Source: a bacterium
GTDB lineage: Bacteria > Patescibacteriota > Minisyncoccia > UBA6257 > 1-14-0-10-44-23
Assembly: GCA_030699515.1 (NCBI GenBank)
Contig: JAUYME010000040.1
Span: 1-16,580 of the forward strand
DNA length: 16,580 nt
Direction: 5' to 3'
A program made the translations under genes and the position numbers. The first letter of the stretch is position 1. Each line of letters begins with the position of its first letter. The notes below the pieces were generated by a model. It saw only the letters and a program-made list of their open reading frames with translations. It ran no database searches and was not told the DNA's origin. Positions 5,487 through 11,781 of this stretch are shown here, one piece after another.

Positions 5487-5530
5487 CAAAAAAACGCTTG
5501 AAATTTTTGAATTTTTTCAAAGTTTTTTTG
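5487..5530. other. AT-rich inverted repeat
   Basis: CAAAAAAAC (5487-5495) pairs with GTTTTTTTG (5522-5530), and the interior (TTGAA...TTCAA) can extend the fold. It lies between the divergent tRNA-Phe and nrdJ promoters. It may be a weak terminator or simply AT-rich DNA. Confidence 0.35.
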
Positions 5531-5590
5531 CGTGCGCATAAAATTTGGCAAGCTATCCACAATGTGTCGGAATTTTAGGGTAAAAGTATA

Positions 5591-5621
5591 TTGACAGGCC
5601 CTCTGTGGGGCGCGGTAGAAT
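5591..5621 (+). promoter_or_regulatory. Candidate nrdJ promoter
   Basis: TTGACA (5591-5596), a perfect -35 box, and TAGAAT (5616-5621) are 19 nt apart, slightly long. It predicts a transcript starting near 5628 and therefore a leader of about 270 nt before the nrdJ ATG, which holds the hairpin at 5632 and the structured element at 5716. Confidence 0.5.
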
Positions 5622-5631
5622 TAGTCACAAG

Positions 5632-5674
5632 AGAGGAGAAGAGCTTCAAGCAGATGAAGCCACACTTCTCTTTT
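5632..5674 (+). promoter_or_regulatory. Two-tier leader hairpin at the predicted nrdJ 5' end
   Basis: GAGAAG (5636-5641) pairs with CTTCTC (5665-5670), extendable by G-T pairs, and encloses GCTTCA (5643-5648)/TGAAGC (5655-5660). It is followed by TTTTATTTTC. It would lie a few nt after the predicted start of transcription, so it could be an early terminator (attenuator) or a 5' protective stem. Confidence 0.45.
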
Positions 5675-5715
5675 ATTTTCAGCAAATTTTAAAAACTTAA
5701 TAGTCTGCTTAGTAG

Positions 5716-5890
5716 ACTCTAAACAAAGAAACTCGCGCTTCGCTCAGCCAACTCTTTCTTGTAGATTTTAACTAGCCTCCAGACTTTAAAAAATTACCAG
5801 ACCCTTTGGGTATTACTAATTTTTTAAAGATCTGGATTCGCTCTAAAATCTGGCAAGAAATAGTTTGACTGGAGTTTCGTCATTTAGAGT
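5716..5890 (+). ncRNA. Structured RNA element, copy A (nrdJ leader)
   Basis: This is one of two copies (other: 11454-11631). Helices from outside in: ACTCTAAA 5716-5723/5883-5890; GAAACTC 5728-5734/5872-5878; CAGCCAA 5745-5751/5865-5871 with one mismatch; TTTCTTG 5755-5761/5854-5860; AGATTTTA 5763-5770/5844-5851; CCAGA 5779-5783/5831-5835; CTTTAAAAAATTA 5784-5796/5817-5829; ACCC 5801-5804/5808-5811 with loop TTT. Loops kept between the copies are CTC/TAGT, ACTAGCCY/RTTCGCTC and CCAG/ATTRC. Several helix positions covary between copies. The element ends 6 nt before the nrdJ ATG, so its outer stem could affect translation. The strand is assigned from the nrdJ position. It is not a cobalamin, T-box, 6S, tmRNA or SRP RNA as far as I can tell. 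Confidence 0.6.
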
Positions 5891-5896
5891 AAAAAT

Positions 5897-8236
5897 ATGA
5901 CCAGCCGCAGCACACTAAAGAAGAGCGACTTCGACCAGATTACAAAAATCTATCGCCGAAACGGAGAGTTAGTTGATTTTAATATTGAAAAAATTGATGC
6001 TGCGGTTATAAAGGCTTTTAGTGCCACAAAAGAAGGCAGTGATAAGCAGGCAAAGGATATTTCTGCAACTGTTTTTAAAGATTTGCTTCATCTGAAGCGC
6101 GCCGCGCGAAGCACCGACTTCATTCCAACCGTTGAGCTGGTTCAAGACTTGGTGGAAGAGCAATTAATTCACCATGATTTTGCCACTACTGCCAAAGCTT
6201 ACATTATTTACAGGCAAGAAAGAGCCAAGGAAAGAAAAAAGCATGGCAGTGTTCCGGAAGAGCTAAGAAAAGCGGTTGAAGAAAGTTCAAAGTATTTTAA
6301 ATCTCCTTATGCCGAGTTTATTTTTTATCGCACATATTCCAAATGGAGGCCCGAGCTTGGACGCCGAGAAACTTGGATTGAAAGCATAGACAGGTTTATG
6401 GATTTCATGGAGGAAAATATTGGGAATAATTTGTCTAAGAAAGAATACAGTGAGCTAAGAGAGGGAATCTTAACTCAAGAGGTTTGCCCTTCTATGCGTC
6501 TTCTTTGGTCCAGCGGCAAAGCTTGCAGAGAAAGCAACGTTTGGGCCTACAATTGCTCTTATGTTGCTCCGACAAAGTGGCAGGATCTTGGAGAGATAAT
6601 GTACATTCTCATGTGCGGAGCAGGGCTTGGATTTTCTGTTGAAAGTGAAAATGTTCAAAAATTTCCCCAAATTCTAAAGCAGACCGGAAAGAAGTTGCCT
6701 ACTTATGTAATTGAGGATAGCAAAGAGGGTTGGGCAAATGCATTTGTTTACGGCTTGAAAGCTTGGGAAAAAGGTAAAGACCTGGAATTTGATTACTCAA
6801 AAGTAAGGCCAGCCGGAGCAAGGCTTCAGACTGCGGGAGGAACCGCAAGCGGCCCTCAACCTCTGGTTGATTTAATGAATTTCGCAAAGGGAAAATTGCT
6901 CGCAAGACAAGGCAAGCGGCTTAGAAACATAGATTTGCACGACATTATTTGTCAGATTGGACTTATCGTTGTGGCAGGAGGAGTAAGAAGAAGTGCTTTA
7001 ATTTCCCTTTCAGATATAGATGACGTTGCCATGAGAGAATCCAAAAAAGGGCAGTTTTGGAATGAGAACGGACAAAGGAGCATGGCAAACAACAGTGCTG
7101 TTTATGAGGAAAAACCAAGTGCAGATACATTCTTAGATGAGTGGCTTTCTTTAATCAAGAGCCAAACCGGGGAGAGAGGAATTTTTAACAGAGGAGGACT
7201 TGAAAAGCAAGTTCCTAAAAGACGCTGGGAAATTCTTAAAAATAAATCACAGGTGGGCACTAATCCTTGCGGGGAGATTACCCTGCAAAGTAAACAGTTT
7301 TGCAACTTAACTTCTATTGTGGTTAGACCGGAAGATAAGCTTGAGGACTTAAAGAGAAAAGTAAGACTGGCTACAATGCTTGGAACTTATCAGGCAACTT
7401 TAACTAAGTTTGGCTACCTATCCAAAGAGTGGAAGCAAAATTGCGAGAAGGAAGCGTTGCTTGGGGTTTCAATCACCGGTTATTACGACAACAAAACAAT
7501 TAGAGACGATAAGGTTCTAGAGGAATTGAAAGAAGAATCAATAAAGATTAACAAAAGGTATGCGGAGAAATTTGGCATAAATGAATCAACTTGTATAACC
7601 ACTATTAAGCCTCACGGGAACAGCGGACAGCTTTTGGGAGTTGGGAGCGGAATGCATCCATGGTTTGCGCCTTATTTTATTCGCAGGGTGCGCATCGGAA
7701 AGAATGATCCTTTGTACAGACTAGCCCAAGATCAGGGCGTTCCGGATTTTCCGGAAGTGGGCTACTCGAATACAAGCTCAACGGTTATGGTTTTGGAGTT
7801 TCCCGTAAAGTCGCCCAAGGGAGCAATATTTAAAGAAGACGTTTCTGCTTTAGAGTTGCTTCATGAATGGAAGCGGCTTAAGCAGCATTATGTTGAGCAC
7901 AATCCTTCCGTAACAATTTATGTAGGCCCTGACGAGTGGTTGGAAGTAGGAAACTTTGTTTACGACAATTGGGAAATTGTCGGAGGGCTTTCCTTCCTGC
8001 CAAGGACCGAGCATGTTTATCAGCTGGCTCCTTATGAAGAGATAACAAAGGAAGACTACGAAAAGCGGATAAAAGAGATTAATAATATAGATTTCTCCAA
8101 ACTTTCCTTTTACGAACAGGAGGACAATACCAGCGGCGCTAAAGAGTTTGCCTGCGTATCGGGAGTTTGCGACATAGATGATGCTTTGGCTGAGGAAGCG
8201 CAAAAGGATTTAGCAGAAAAAGAAAAGAAAAAGTAA
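5897..8236 (+). CDS. nrdJ: Class II adenosylcobalamin-dependent ribonucleotide reductase
   Basis: A 779-residue reductase that makes deoxynucleotides from ribonucleotides using a radical generated from adenosylcobalamin. Residues about 14-110 are an ATP-cone allosteric domain (KIYRRNGELVDFNIEKIDAAV). The catalytic barrel carries NPCGE at 456-460 (radical cysteine 458 and Glu460), Cys220 in YNCSYVAP and Cys469 in QFCNLT as the redox pair, and a C-terminal shuttle pair C753/C758 in CVSGVC. The Cys458-Cys469 spacing of 11 equals that of Lactobacillus leichmannii RTPR (C408/C419), so the monomeric RTPR-like type is favoured. No NrdR-type ATP-cone regulator, flavodoxin or class I/III genes lie nearby. 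B12 would have to be obtained from outside in a reduced genome. Control probably acts through its long structured leader. A Lys/Glu-rich tail and a strong terminator follow. Confidence 0.95.
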   Translation: MTSRSTLKKSDFDQITKIYRRNGELVDFNIEKIDAAVIKAFSATKEGSDKQAKDISATVFKDLLHLKRAARSTDFIPTVELVQDLVEEQLIHHDFATTAKAYIIYRQERAKERKKHGSVPEELRKAVEESSKYFKSPYAEFIFYRTYSKWRPELGRRETWIESIDRFMDFMEENIGNNLSKKEYSELREGILTQEVCPSMRLLWSSGKACRESNVWAYNCSYVAPTKWQDLGEIMYILMCGAGLGFSVESENVQKFPQILKQTGKKLPTYVIEDSKEGWANAFVYGLKAWEKGKDLEFDYSKVRPAGARLQTAGGTASGPQPLVDLMNFAKGKLLARQGKRLRNIDLHDIICQIGLIVVAGGVRRSALISLSDIDDVAMRESKKGQFWNENGQRSMANNSAVYEEKPSADTFLDEWLSLIKSQTGERGIFNRGGLEKQVPKRRWEILKNKSQVGTNPCGEITLQSKQFCNLTSIVVRPEDKLEDLKRKVRLATMLGTYQATLTKFGYLSKEWKQNCEKEALLGVSITGYYDNKTIRDDKVLEELKEESIKINKRYAEKFGINESTCITTIKPHGNSGQLLGVGSGMHPWFAPYFIRRVRIGKNDPLYRLAQDQGVPDFPEVGYSNTSSTVMVLEFPVKSPKGAIFKEDVSALELLHEWKRLKQHYVEHNPSVTIYVGPDEWLEVGNFVYDNWEIVGGLSFLPRTEHVYQLAPYEEITKEDYEKRIKEINNIDFSKLSFYEQEDNTSGAKEFACVSGVCDIDDALAEEAQKDLAEKEKKK

Positions 8237-8308
8237 GAGTAAAATAAGAGGCTGCGACTGAAAAATAAGAAGCACAACTGAAGAAATCCTGGGGGGATTG
8301 AAAGACTA

Positions 8309-8352
8309 CTCAAGCAAAAATGCTCGCGGATATGCGAGCATTTTTGCTTGAG
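8309..8352. terminator. Perfect 19-bp bidirectional terminator
   Basis: CTCAAGCAAAAATGCTCGC (8309-8327) is exactly complementary to 8334-8352 around GGATAT. It separates nrdJ (+) from the converging tRNA-Arg/tRNA-Pro pair (-). Its 3' arm ends in TTTTTGCTTGAG, without a T-run at the very end. Confidence 0.75.
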
Positions 8353-8355
8353 CTG

Positions 8356-8427
8356 TGTCCCTGCAGGGAATCGAACCCCGATTTATTCCTTAGAAGGGAA
8401 TCGTTTTATCCATTAAACTACAGGGAC
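8356..8427 (-). tRNA. tRNA-Arg (TCT)
   Basis: Acceptor GTCCCTG/CAGGGAC, anticodon stem ATTCC/GGAAT, loop CTTCTAA with anticodon TCT (reads AGA/AGG), T-loop TTCGATT. CCA is not encoded (the sequence continues A-CAG). Confidence 0.93.
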
Positions 8428-8435
8428 TGAATATG

Positions 8436-8506
8436 TCGGGCCGCCGGGAATTGAACCCGGGCCGCGCGCTCCCAAAGCGCGAATACTACCGTTATACGAC
8501 GGCCCG
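8436..8506 (-). tRNA. tRNA-Pro (TGG)
   Basis: Acceptor CGGGCCG/CGGCCCG with the C1-G72 pair typical of bacterial tRNA-Pro, anticodon stem CGCGC/GCGCG, loop TTTGGGA with anticodon TGG, T-loop TTCAATT. CCA is not encoded. It lies 8 nt upstream of tRNA-Arg, so the two are probably one transcript. Confidence 0.93.
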
Positions 8507-8514
8507 CCTTTTTA

Positions 8515-8555
8515 CCCGCCTTGGGCGGGCGCAAAGCTACGGCGGGCAAGCCCGC
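8515..8555. repeat. Pair of GC-rich REP-like palindromes
   Basis: CCCGCC-TTG-GGCGGG (8515-8529) and GCGGGC-AA-GCCCGC (8542-8555) share the word GGCGGGC and stand out from the AT-rich surroundings. They lie between tRNA-Pro and the end of the coiled-coil gene. They may be REP-like elements or terminator stems without T-tract. Confidence 0.5.
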
Positions 8556-8577
8556 AATAGCATGCGTGGTTGAAAAC

Positions 8578-9198
8578 CTAACTATTGTAATGAAATCCTA
8601 CAATAGAATCAAATTCTTTTAGCGCTTGGTTAAAGTTTTGGTTGAGAATATTGATCTCTTCCGCTTCTTCGTTGAGCTCTGCAAGCAGCTCGTCAATGCG
8701 CTGATCTGTTCCGGTGGATCTTGGTTGAAGCTTTGCTTCTATTTCTTGCAGAAGCCTTGTTAGAAGAGAATTGTAGCGCAGTATGTGGGTAATTGCTGTA
8801 ACTTGGTAGCTGGCAGCTTCCACTACTTTTTGCTTTGCTGTTTCAGATTCTATGGCTTGAGCAGATTGAGCCATTTGTTGTACGGTTGTAGCAAGATTTA
8901 GAGCAGCTTGGTTTCTTGCATCCGCCTTATTAATTTCTTCCTGGGCCAGGTTGCGCGCATCGCTAATATTCTCCTCTCTTTCATATCGGGCAATGAGGCC
9001 TAAGTTTTCTACAGAGTCGTTTAATATCTTGGAAATTTCTTCGCTGGCCTCTGCTGCGTTTTCTCTGGCTATTTTAAACTCTTCAGGGATATCTACATTG
9101 TTTAAGGAAAAGAAAAGAAATAGCAAAACAATAAGGCCCAGCGCTGTAAATACTGCAATGCGAATTTTTGATTTCTTAGACAATTCTTGTTTTTCCAT
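8578..9198 (-). CDS. Membrane-anchored coiled-coil protein, unknown
   Basis: A 206-residue protein from ATG 9198; an in-frame TTG at 9246 would add 16 residues but is less likely. Residues about 12-32 (IRIAVFTALGLIVLLFLFFSL after KKSK) form one membrane helix with a positive cytoplasmic N-terminus. The rest, from IPEEFK on, is long amphipathic helix rich in Glu, Ala, Gln and Asn, such as ENAAEASEEISKILNDSV and ELLAELNEEAEEINILNQNF, as expected for coiled coil outside the membrane. No family is recognised; it could be a cell-envelope or pilus-associated factor, but nothing shows this. It ends close to the GC-rich palindromes near tRNA-Pro. Confidence 0.75.
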   Translation of the reverse strand: MEKQELSKKSKIRIAVFTALGLIVLLFLFFSLNNVDIPEEFKIARENAAEASEEISKILNDSVENLGLIARYEREENISDARNLAQEEINKADARNQAALNLATTVQQMAQSAQAIESETAKQKVVEAASYQVTAITHILRYNSLLTRLLQEIEAKLQPRSTGTDQRIDELLAELNEEAEEINILNQNFNQALKEFDSIVGFHYNS

Positions 9199-9315
9199 AT
9201 AGGTAAGTGGGTATTGGCCATTAATGATTACATTTTCTTTGTACAAAAATCAAGAACTGAAGCTTGAAAAAGTTTATTGGAGAGACTAGACTTGGGTAAC
9301 TCATGGCTTAATACT

Positions 9316-9387
9316 GCGGGTGTCGTATAGTGGCTATTATAACTGCCTTCCAAGCAGTAGACGGCGGTTCGATTCCGCTCACCCGCT
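9316..9387 (+). tRNA. tRNA-Gly (TCC)
   Basis: Acceptor GCGGGTG/CACCCGC, anticodon stem ACTGC/GCAGT, loop CTTCCAA with anticodon TCC (reads GGA/GGG), T-arm GGCGG/CCGCT with loop TTCGATT, discriminator T. CCA is not encoded. Confidence 0.92.
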
Positions 9388-9448
9388 CACTCTATGTTTG
9401 TTAAAATAAGATAATGGAAAGAAAAGTTAACAGTGTGTTTGGTGTATG

Positions 9449-9462
9449 CTTGTCTGGACAAG
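9449..9462. promoter_or_regulatory. Short inverted repeat upstream of the sigma factor gene
   Basis: CTTGTC-TG-GACAAG lies about 50 bp before the ECF sigma gene. It could be a repressor site or a small hairpin in the leader. There is no further support. Confidence 0.3.
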
Positions 9463-9512
9463 AAAAGCTTTTTATTGTCTAGTGTAACAGCTTTGAAATT
9501 TTATCGTTGTAT

Positions 9513-10055
9513 ATGTTAGAGGATGAGCAGATATTGATTAGCTCTGCAAAAAAAGGAGATAGGGATGCTTTCGGTCAAGTTTATGGCCATTATCATCCGG
9601 CGATTTACAGATTTGTGGCGGCAAAGGTTTCTTTTCGCCATGAAGCTGAAGATATTACGCACGAGGTCTTTTTAAAGGCCTGGAAGAATCTCCCCTCTTA
9701 TAAAGAAAAGGGATTTCCTTTTTCCAGCTGGCTTTATCGCATAGCTCGCAATAAAGTGATTGATCACTATCGCACTAAGAAAAGCGACAGTGATATAGAA
9801 AATGTCAGCGACGAGTTTGTAAAGATTGTTGATGATGTGGAAGAAAGCATCGACAATTTGATGGACTTTGAAAGGGTGAAGGATAAGCTAAGCCAGCTTT
9901 CAAGCGATCAGCAAGATGTTTTGATACTAAAGTTTGTTGAGGATATGGAGGTGGCTGAAATTGCGCGAATCTTAGGCAAAAAAGAAGGCGCAATAAGGAT
10001 TATTCAGCACAGAGCCCTAAATAGGTTAAAGGAATTACTTCAAGAGAGGACATAG
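9513..10055 (+). CDS. ECF-type RNA polymerase sigma factor
   Basis: A 180-residue sigma-70 family factor of the extracytoplasmic-function type. An in-frame TTG 6 nt earlier is an alternative start. Region 2 spans about residues 22-95 (YGHYHPAIYRFVAAKV, then HEAEDITHEVFLKAWKNL, then FSSWLYRIARNKVIDHYR), a conserved region 2.2-2.4 pattern. After an acidic linker, region 4 holds the helix-turn-helix DMEVAEIARILGKKEGAIR plus IIQHRALNRLKELL. It directs RNA polymerase to a small regulon, which probably includes its own operon. The next gene is a single-pass membrane protein and the third a secreted protein, the classic sigma/anti-sigma/effector layout. Its TAG stop is the first member of a heptad stop array. 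Confidence 0.92.
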   Translation: MLEDEQILISSAKKGDRDAFGQVYGHYHPAIYRFVAAKVSFRHEAEDITHEVFLKAWKNLPSYKEKGFPFSSWLYRIARNKVIDHYRTKKSDSDIENVSDEFVKIVDDVEESIDNLMDFERVKDKLSQLSSDQQDVLILKFVEDMEVAEIARILGKKEGAIRIIQHRALNRLKELLQERT

Positions 10056-10076
10056 GAAATAGGATGTAGGGTATAG
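10053..10076 (+). repeat. Heptad stop-codon array after the sigma gene
   Basis: TAG triplets at 10053 (the gene's own stop), 10060, 10067 and 10074 are exactly 7 nt apart, in units TAGGAAA, TAGGATG, TAGGGTA. It occupies the gap before the next gene of the same operon. Confidence 0.7.
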
Positions 10077-10093
10077 CAAAACAAACAATCAAG

Positions 10094-10459
10094 ATGGAGA
10101 AATTTATTGAAGAACAGCTAAGAAAGATGAGAAGCATTAAGGCAGACAATGCTTATTTTGAGCGTTCTTTCCAAGAGATTACTGCTGCAAATCAGAGCTC
10201 GGGACTAATTTCCATTTTTAGCTCTAAAATCAGCTACAGCGTAGCAGGATTAGCGTTAGCGGTCTTTATAGTTTTTATGAGTGTCAATTCTTCCAACGTT
10301 CCTTCCGGGCCTAATACATCAGTTGCTTCTTTGAGCGGGGAAGATTTAAACGTTGAGGCAAGTGATGAAGATTTTCAAATTCATGTTCAGGAAGCCAGCT
10401 ACTTTAGCGAGTCTGCGGCAAAAGTTGCTTCTGCGCTGGATGAGATTGCAAGCGAATAA
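10094..10459 (+). CDS. Single-pass membrane protein, candidate anti-sigma factor
   Basis: A 121-residue protein. Residues 1-50 are charged and presumably cytoplasmic (EKFIEEQLRKMRSIKADNAYF). Residues about 51-69 (YSVAGLALAVFIVFMSV) form a membrane helix. The remaining about 50 residues are outside, Ser/Asp/Glu-rich and low in complexity. There is no recognisable zinc anti-sigma motif (HxxxCxxC). The role is inferred from position: it lies 38 bp after the ECF sigma gene and overlaps the next gene by one base (TAATG), so the last two genes are translationally coupled. It could bind the sigma factor through its N-terminal part. Confidence 0.6.
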   Translation: MEKFIEEQLRKMRSIKADNAYFERSFQEITAANQSSGLISIFSSKISYSVAGLALAVFIVFMSVNSSNVPSGPNTSVASLSGEDLNVEASDEDFQIHVQEASYFSESAAKVASALDEIASE

Positions 10460-11436
10460 TGAAAAAGTTTCTTCTATTTAGTACAGCAATAGTTTCGGTT
10501 TGGGTTGTGTCAGCCTCTTTAGTGTTTGCCCAAACGCTTGCTCAAAGTGAAGATTTGCAAAAAGCGGAGAGTGAGCTGGATGCAAGCATTGCCGAGTTAA
10601 GCAACGAAGAAAAATCAGAGCTTGCAAAGCGGGTAGAGACATTTCAAAAAATTGTTTTATTCACTAGGGCAGAAATCAAAGAGCTGTCAGAAAAATTGGA
10701 GGCAGTGAATATAGGTTTTGGTGATGAGTTTTGGGATTTTTACAAGGCACTAGCCAAGCATTTAAACATAGCAGAGCAAACAGTTAACGATTTTGATTTG
10801 AGGCTGATAGAGCACGATTCTCGCTTAGAAGATATTAAGGCCTTGGCATCGGAGTTTAAGGATTGGCGAGAAGGAGGCTACGATTTAAAGAATAAAGCAC
10901 TCTTTGATTTAATTCTCTTGGATAAATCTTCAAGTTTTATAGAGCTTGCAGAGGAAAGAGCGGGTAAAATTGACAAAGATTTGAATAAATTCAAGGAAAA
11001 CTTTGGAGAGCTTGGAAGTTTACAGTTGAGAGTTTTGTTTGCGCGAGCACAGCTGGAGATTGGCCAGGCCGGCAATTTGCATGAAGAAGCACAGAACTTA
11101 TTTGAGGAAAATTATCGTGAGTTGTTTTTCCCTGGCGAGCAGGCGGAAAGCGGGGAAAGTTTAAATGCTGAAGAGGGCGAAGGACTGGAATCAGAGGAAG
11201 AGGATAATGGTACTTCCACACCTGAAGAAAAGTTAGATGATAGCGAAGCTATTAATGAGAGCGAAGCTGACGGAGAATCAAGCAGTAATGAGGAAGGCGA
11301 AGATTTGGATGCAGAGCTTGATGTAAGCGTTCAGATACTTGGCTTGGTTGAGCAAGTTAGAATGAGGCTTGCATCCGGCTATCAATTTTTCATTGATATG
11401 AGCGAGTTAGCTAAACAACTACTAAGTGAGGAGTAG
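10459..11436 (+). CDS. Secreted helical acidic protein of the sigma operon
   Basis: A 325-residue protein with a clear signal peptide (MKKFLLFSTAIVSVWVVSASLVFAQ, cleavage probably after the Ala of VFA). The mature part is mostly alpha-helical, with LAQSEDLQKAESELDASIAEL and RVETFQKIVLFTRAEIKELSEKL resembling coiled-coil segments. A strongly acidic low-complexity stretch lies at about 225-285, and a last helix at 290-325. It may belong to the loosely defined DUF5667-like secreted proteins often found beside ECF sigma genes, but I cannot confirm this. The ATG overlaps the stop of the upstream gene. The last codons lie in a perfect 16-bp hairpin. It is probably the envelope target or output of the sigma system. 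Confidence 0.6.
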   Translation: MKKFLLFSTAIVSVWVVSASLVFAQTLAQSEDLQKAESELDASIAELSNEEKSELAKRVETFQKIVLFTRAEIKELSEKLEAVNIGFGDEFWDFYKALAKHLNIAEQTVNDFDLRLIEHDSRLEDIKALASEFKDWREGGYDLKNKALFDLILLDKSSSFIELAEERAGKIDKDLNKFKENFGELGSLQLRVLFARAQLEIGQAGNLHEEAQNLFEENYRELFFPGEQAESGESLNAEEGEGLESEEEDNGTSTPEEKLDDSEAINESEADGESSSNEEGEDLDAELDVSVQILGLVEQVRMRLASGYQFFIDMSELAKQLLSEE

Positions 11437-11447
11437 TTGTTTAGCTA
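11408..11447 (+). other. Perfect 16-bp hairpin over the stop codon
   Basis: TAGCTAAACAACTACT (11408-11423) is exactly complementary to 11432-11447 around an 8-nt loop. The TAG stop (11434-11436) is in the 3' arm. There is no T-tract, so it is more likely an mRNA 3'-end stabiliser or processing site than a terminator. It sits directly before the structured RNA element B. Confidence 0.6.
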
Positions 11448-11453
11448 GGGTGG

Positions 11454-11631
11454 GCTCTGAGTTATGCAACTGTGACTTGAATAGCTTATCCGACTCTTTC
11501 TCGCAGATTTTAACTAGCCCCCAGACTTTATAAAATGACCAGACCTTTTAGGTATTGCTCATTTTCTAAAGATCCGGGTTCGCTCTAAAATCTGGAAGAA
11601 ATAGTTCGGACACAGTTTCATAACTCAGAGC
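11454..11631 (+). ncRNA. Structured RNA element, copy B
   Basis: Second copy of the element seen before nrdJ. Helices from outside in: GCTCTGAGTTATG 11454-11466/11619-11631; AACTGTG 11468-11474/11611-11617; TCCGA 11489-11493/11606-11610; TTTCT 11497-11501/11597-11601; AGATTTTA 11505-11512/11586-11593; CCAGA 11521-11525/11573-11577 with one mismatch; CTTTATAAAATGA 11526-11538/11559-11571 with one mismatch; ACCT 11543-11546/11550-11553 around TTT. The loops CTC/TAGT, ACTAGCCC/GTTCGCTC and CCAG/ATTGC match copy A. AGGGTGGG occurs on both sides (11447-11454 and 11632-11639), which could be a target-site duplication. A terminator follows at 11662, then the ftsH promoter region, so B could be a free RNA rather than an ftsH leader. 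The strand is inferred from context. Confidence 0.6.
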
Positions 11632-11661
11632 AGGGTGGGGTGTGCACGAAGCACCCAAAGT

Positions 11662-11695
11662 GAGCGAGGCAAAATTTGCCTCGCTCTTTCGTTAT
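11662..11695 (+). terminator. Intrinsic terminator after element B
   Basis: GAGCGAGGC (11662-11670) pairs with GCCTCGCTC (11678-11686) around AAAATTT, followed by TTTCGTTATTT. It would end a transcript from the sigma operon and/or element B before ftsH. Confidence 0.75.
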
Positions 11696-11739
11696 TTATA
11701 CTTAGGGCTATAAAACTAGCCTCGAAGACCAAAGTAATT

Positions 11740-11745
11740 TATAAT
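11740..11745 (+). promoter_or_regulatory. Candidate ftsH -10 box
   Basis: A perfect TATAAT lies 37 nt before the ftsH ATG and after the upstream terminator. No convincing -35 box is seen at the right distance. Confidence 0.45.
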
Positions 11746-11781
11746 GGTCTAACTTATTGATTTATAGCTTAAACGAGATAA

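Noticed and set aside
5590..5896. Cobalamin riboswitch in the nrdJ leader
   Set aside because: The conserved B12-box type sequences are not visible. A GCCAC word near 5659 is part of the leader hairpin, and the fold of element A does not match the cobalamin aptamer as I know it.
9484..9509. Autoregulated ECF promoter (GTAAC, 16 nt, CGTTG) before the sigma gene
   Set aside because: It would start transcription at or after the ATG at 9513, which does not fit.
11714..11745. Third partial copy of the A/B element
   Set aside because: The ten bases AACTAGCCTC match the conserved loop, but the neighbouring helices are missing, so chance identity is more likely.
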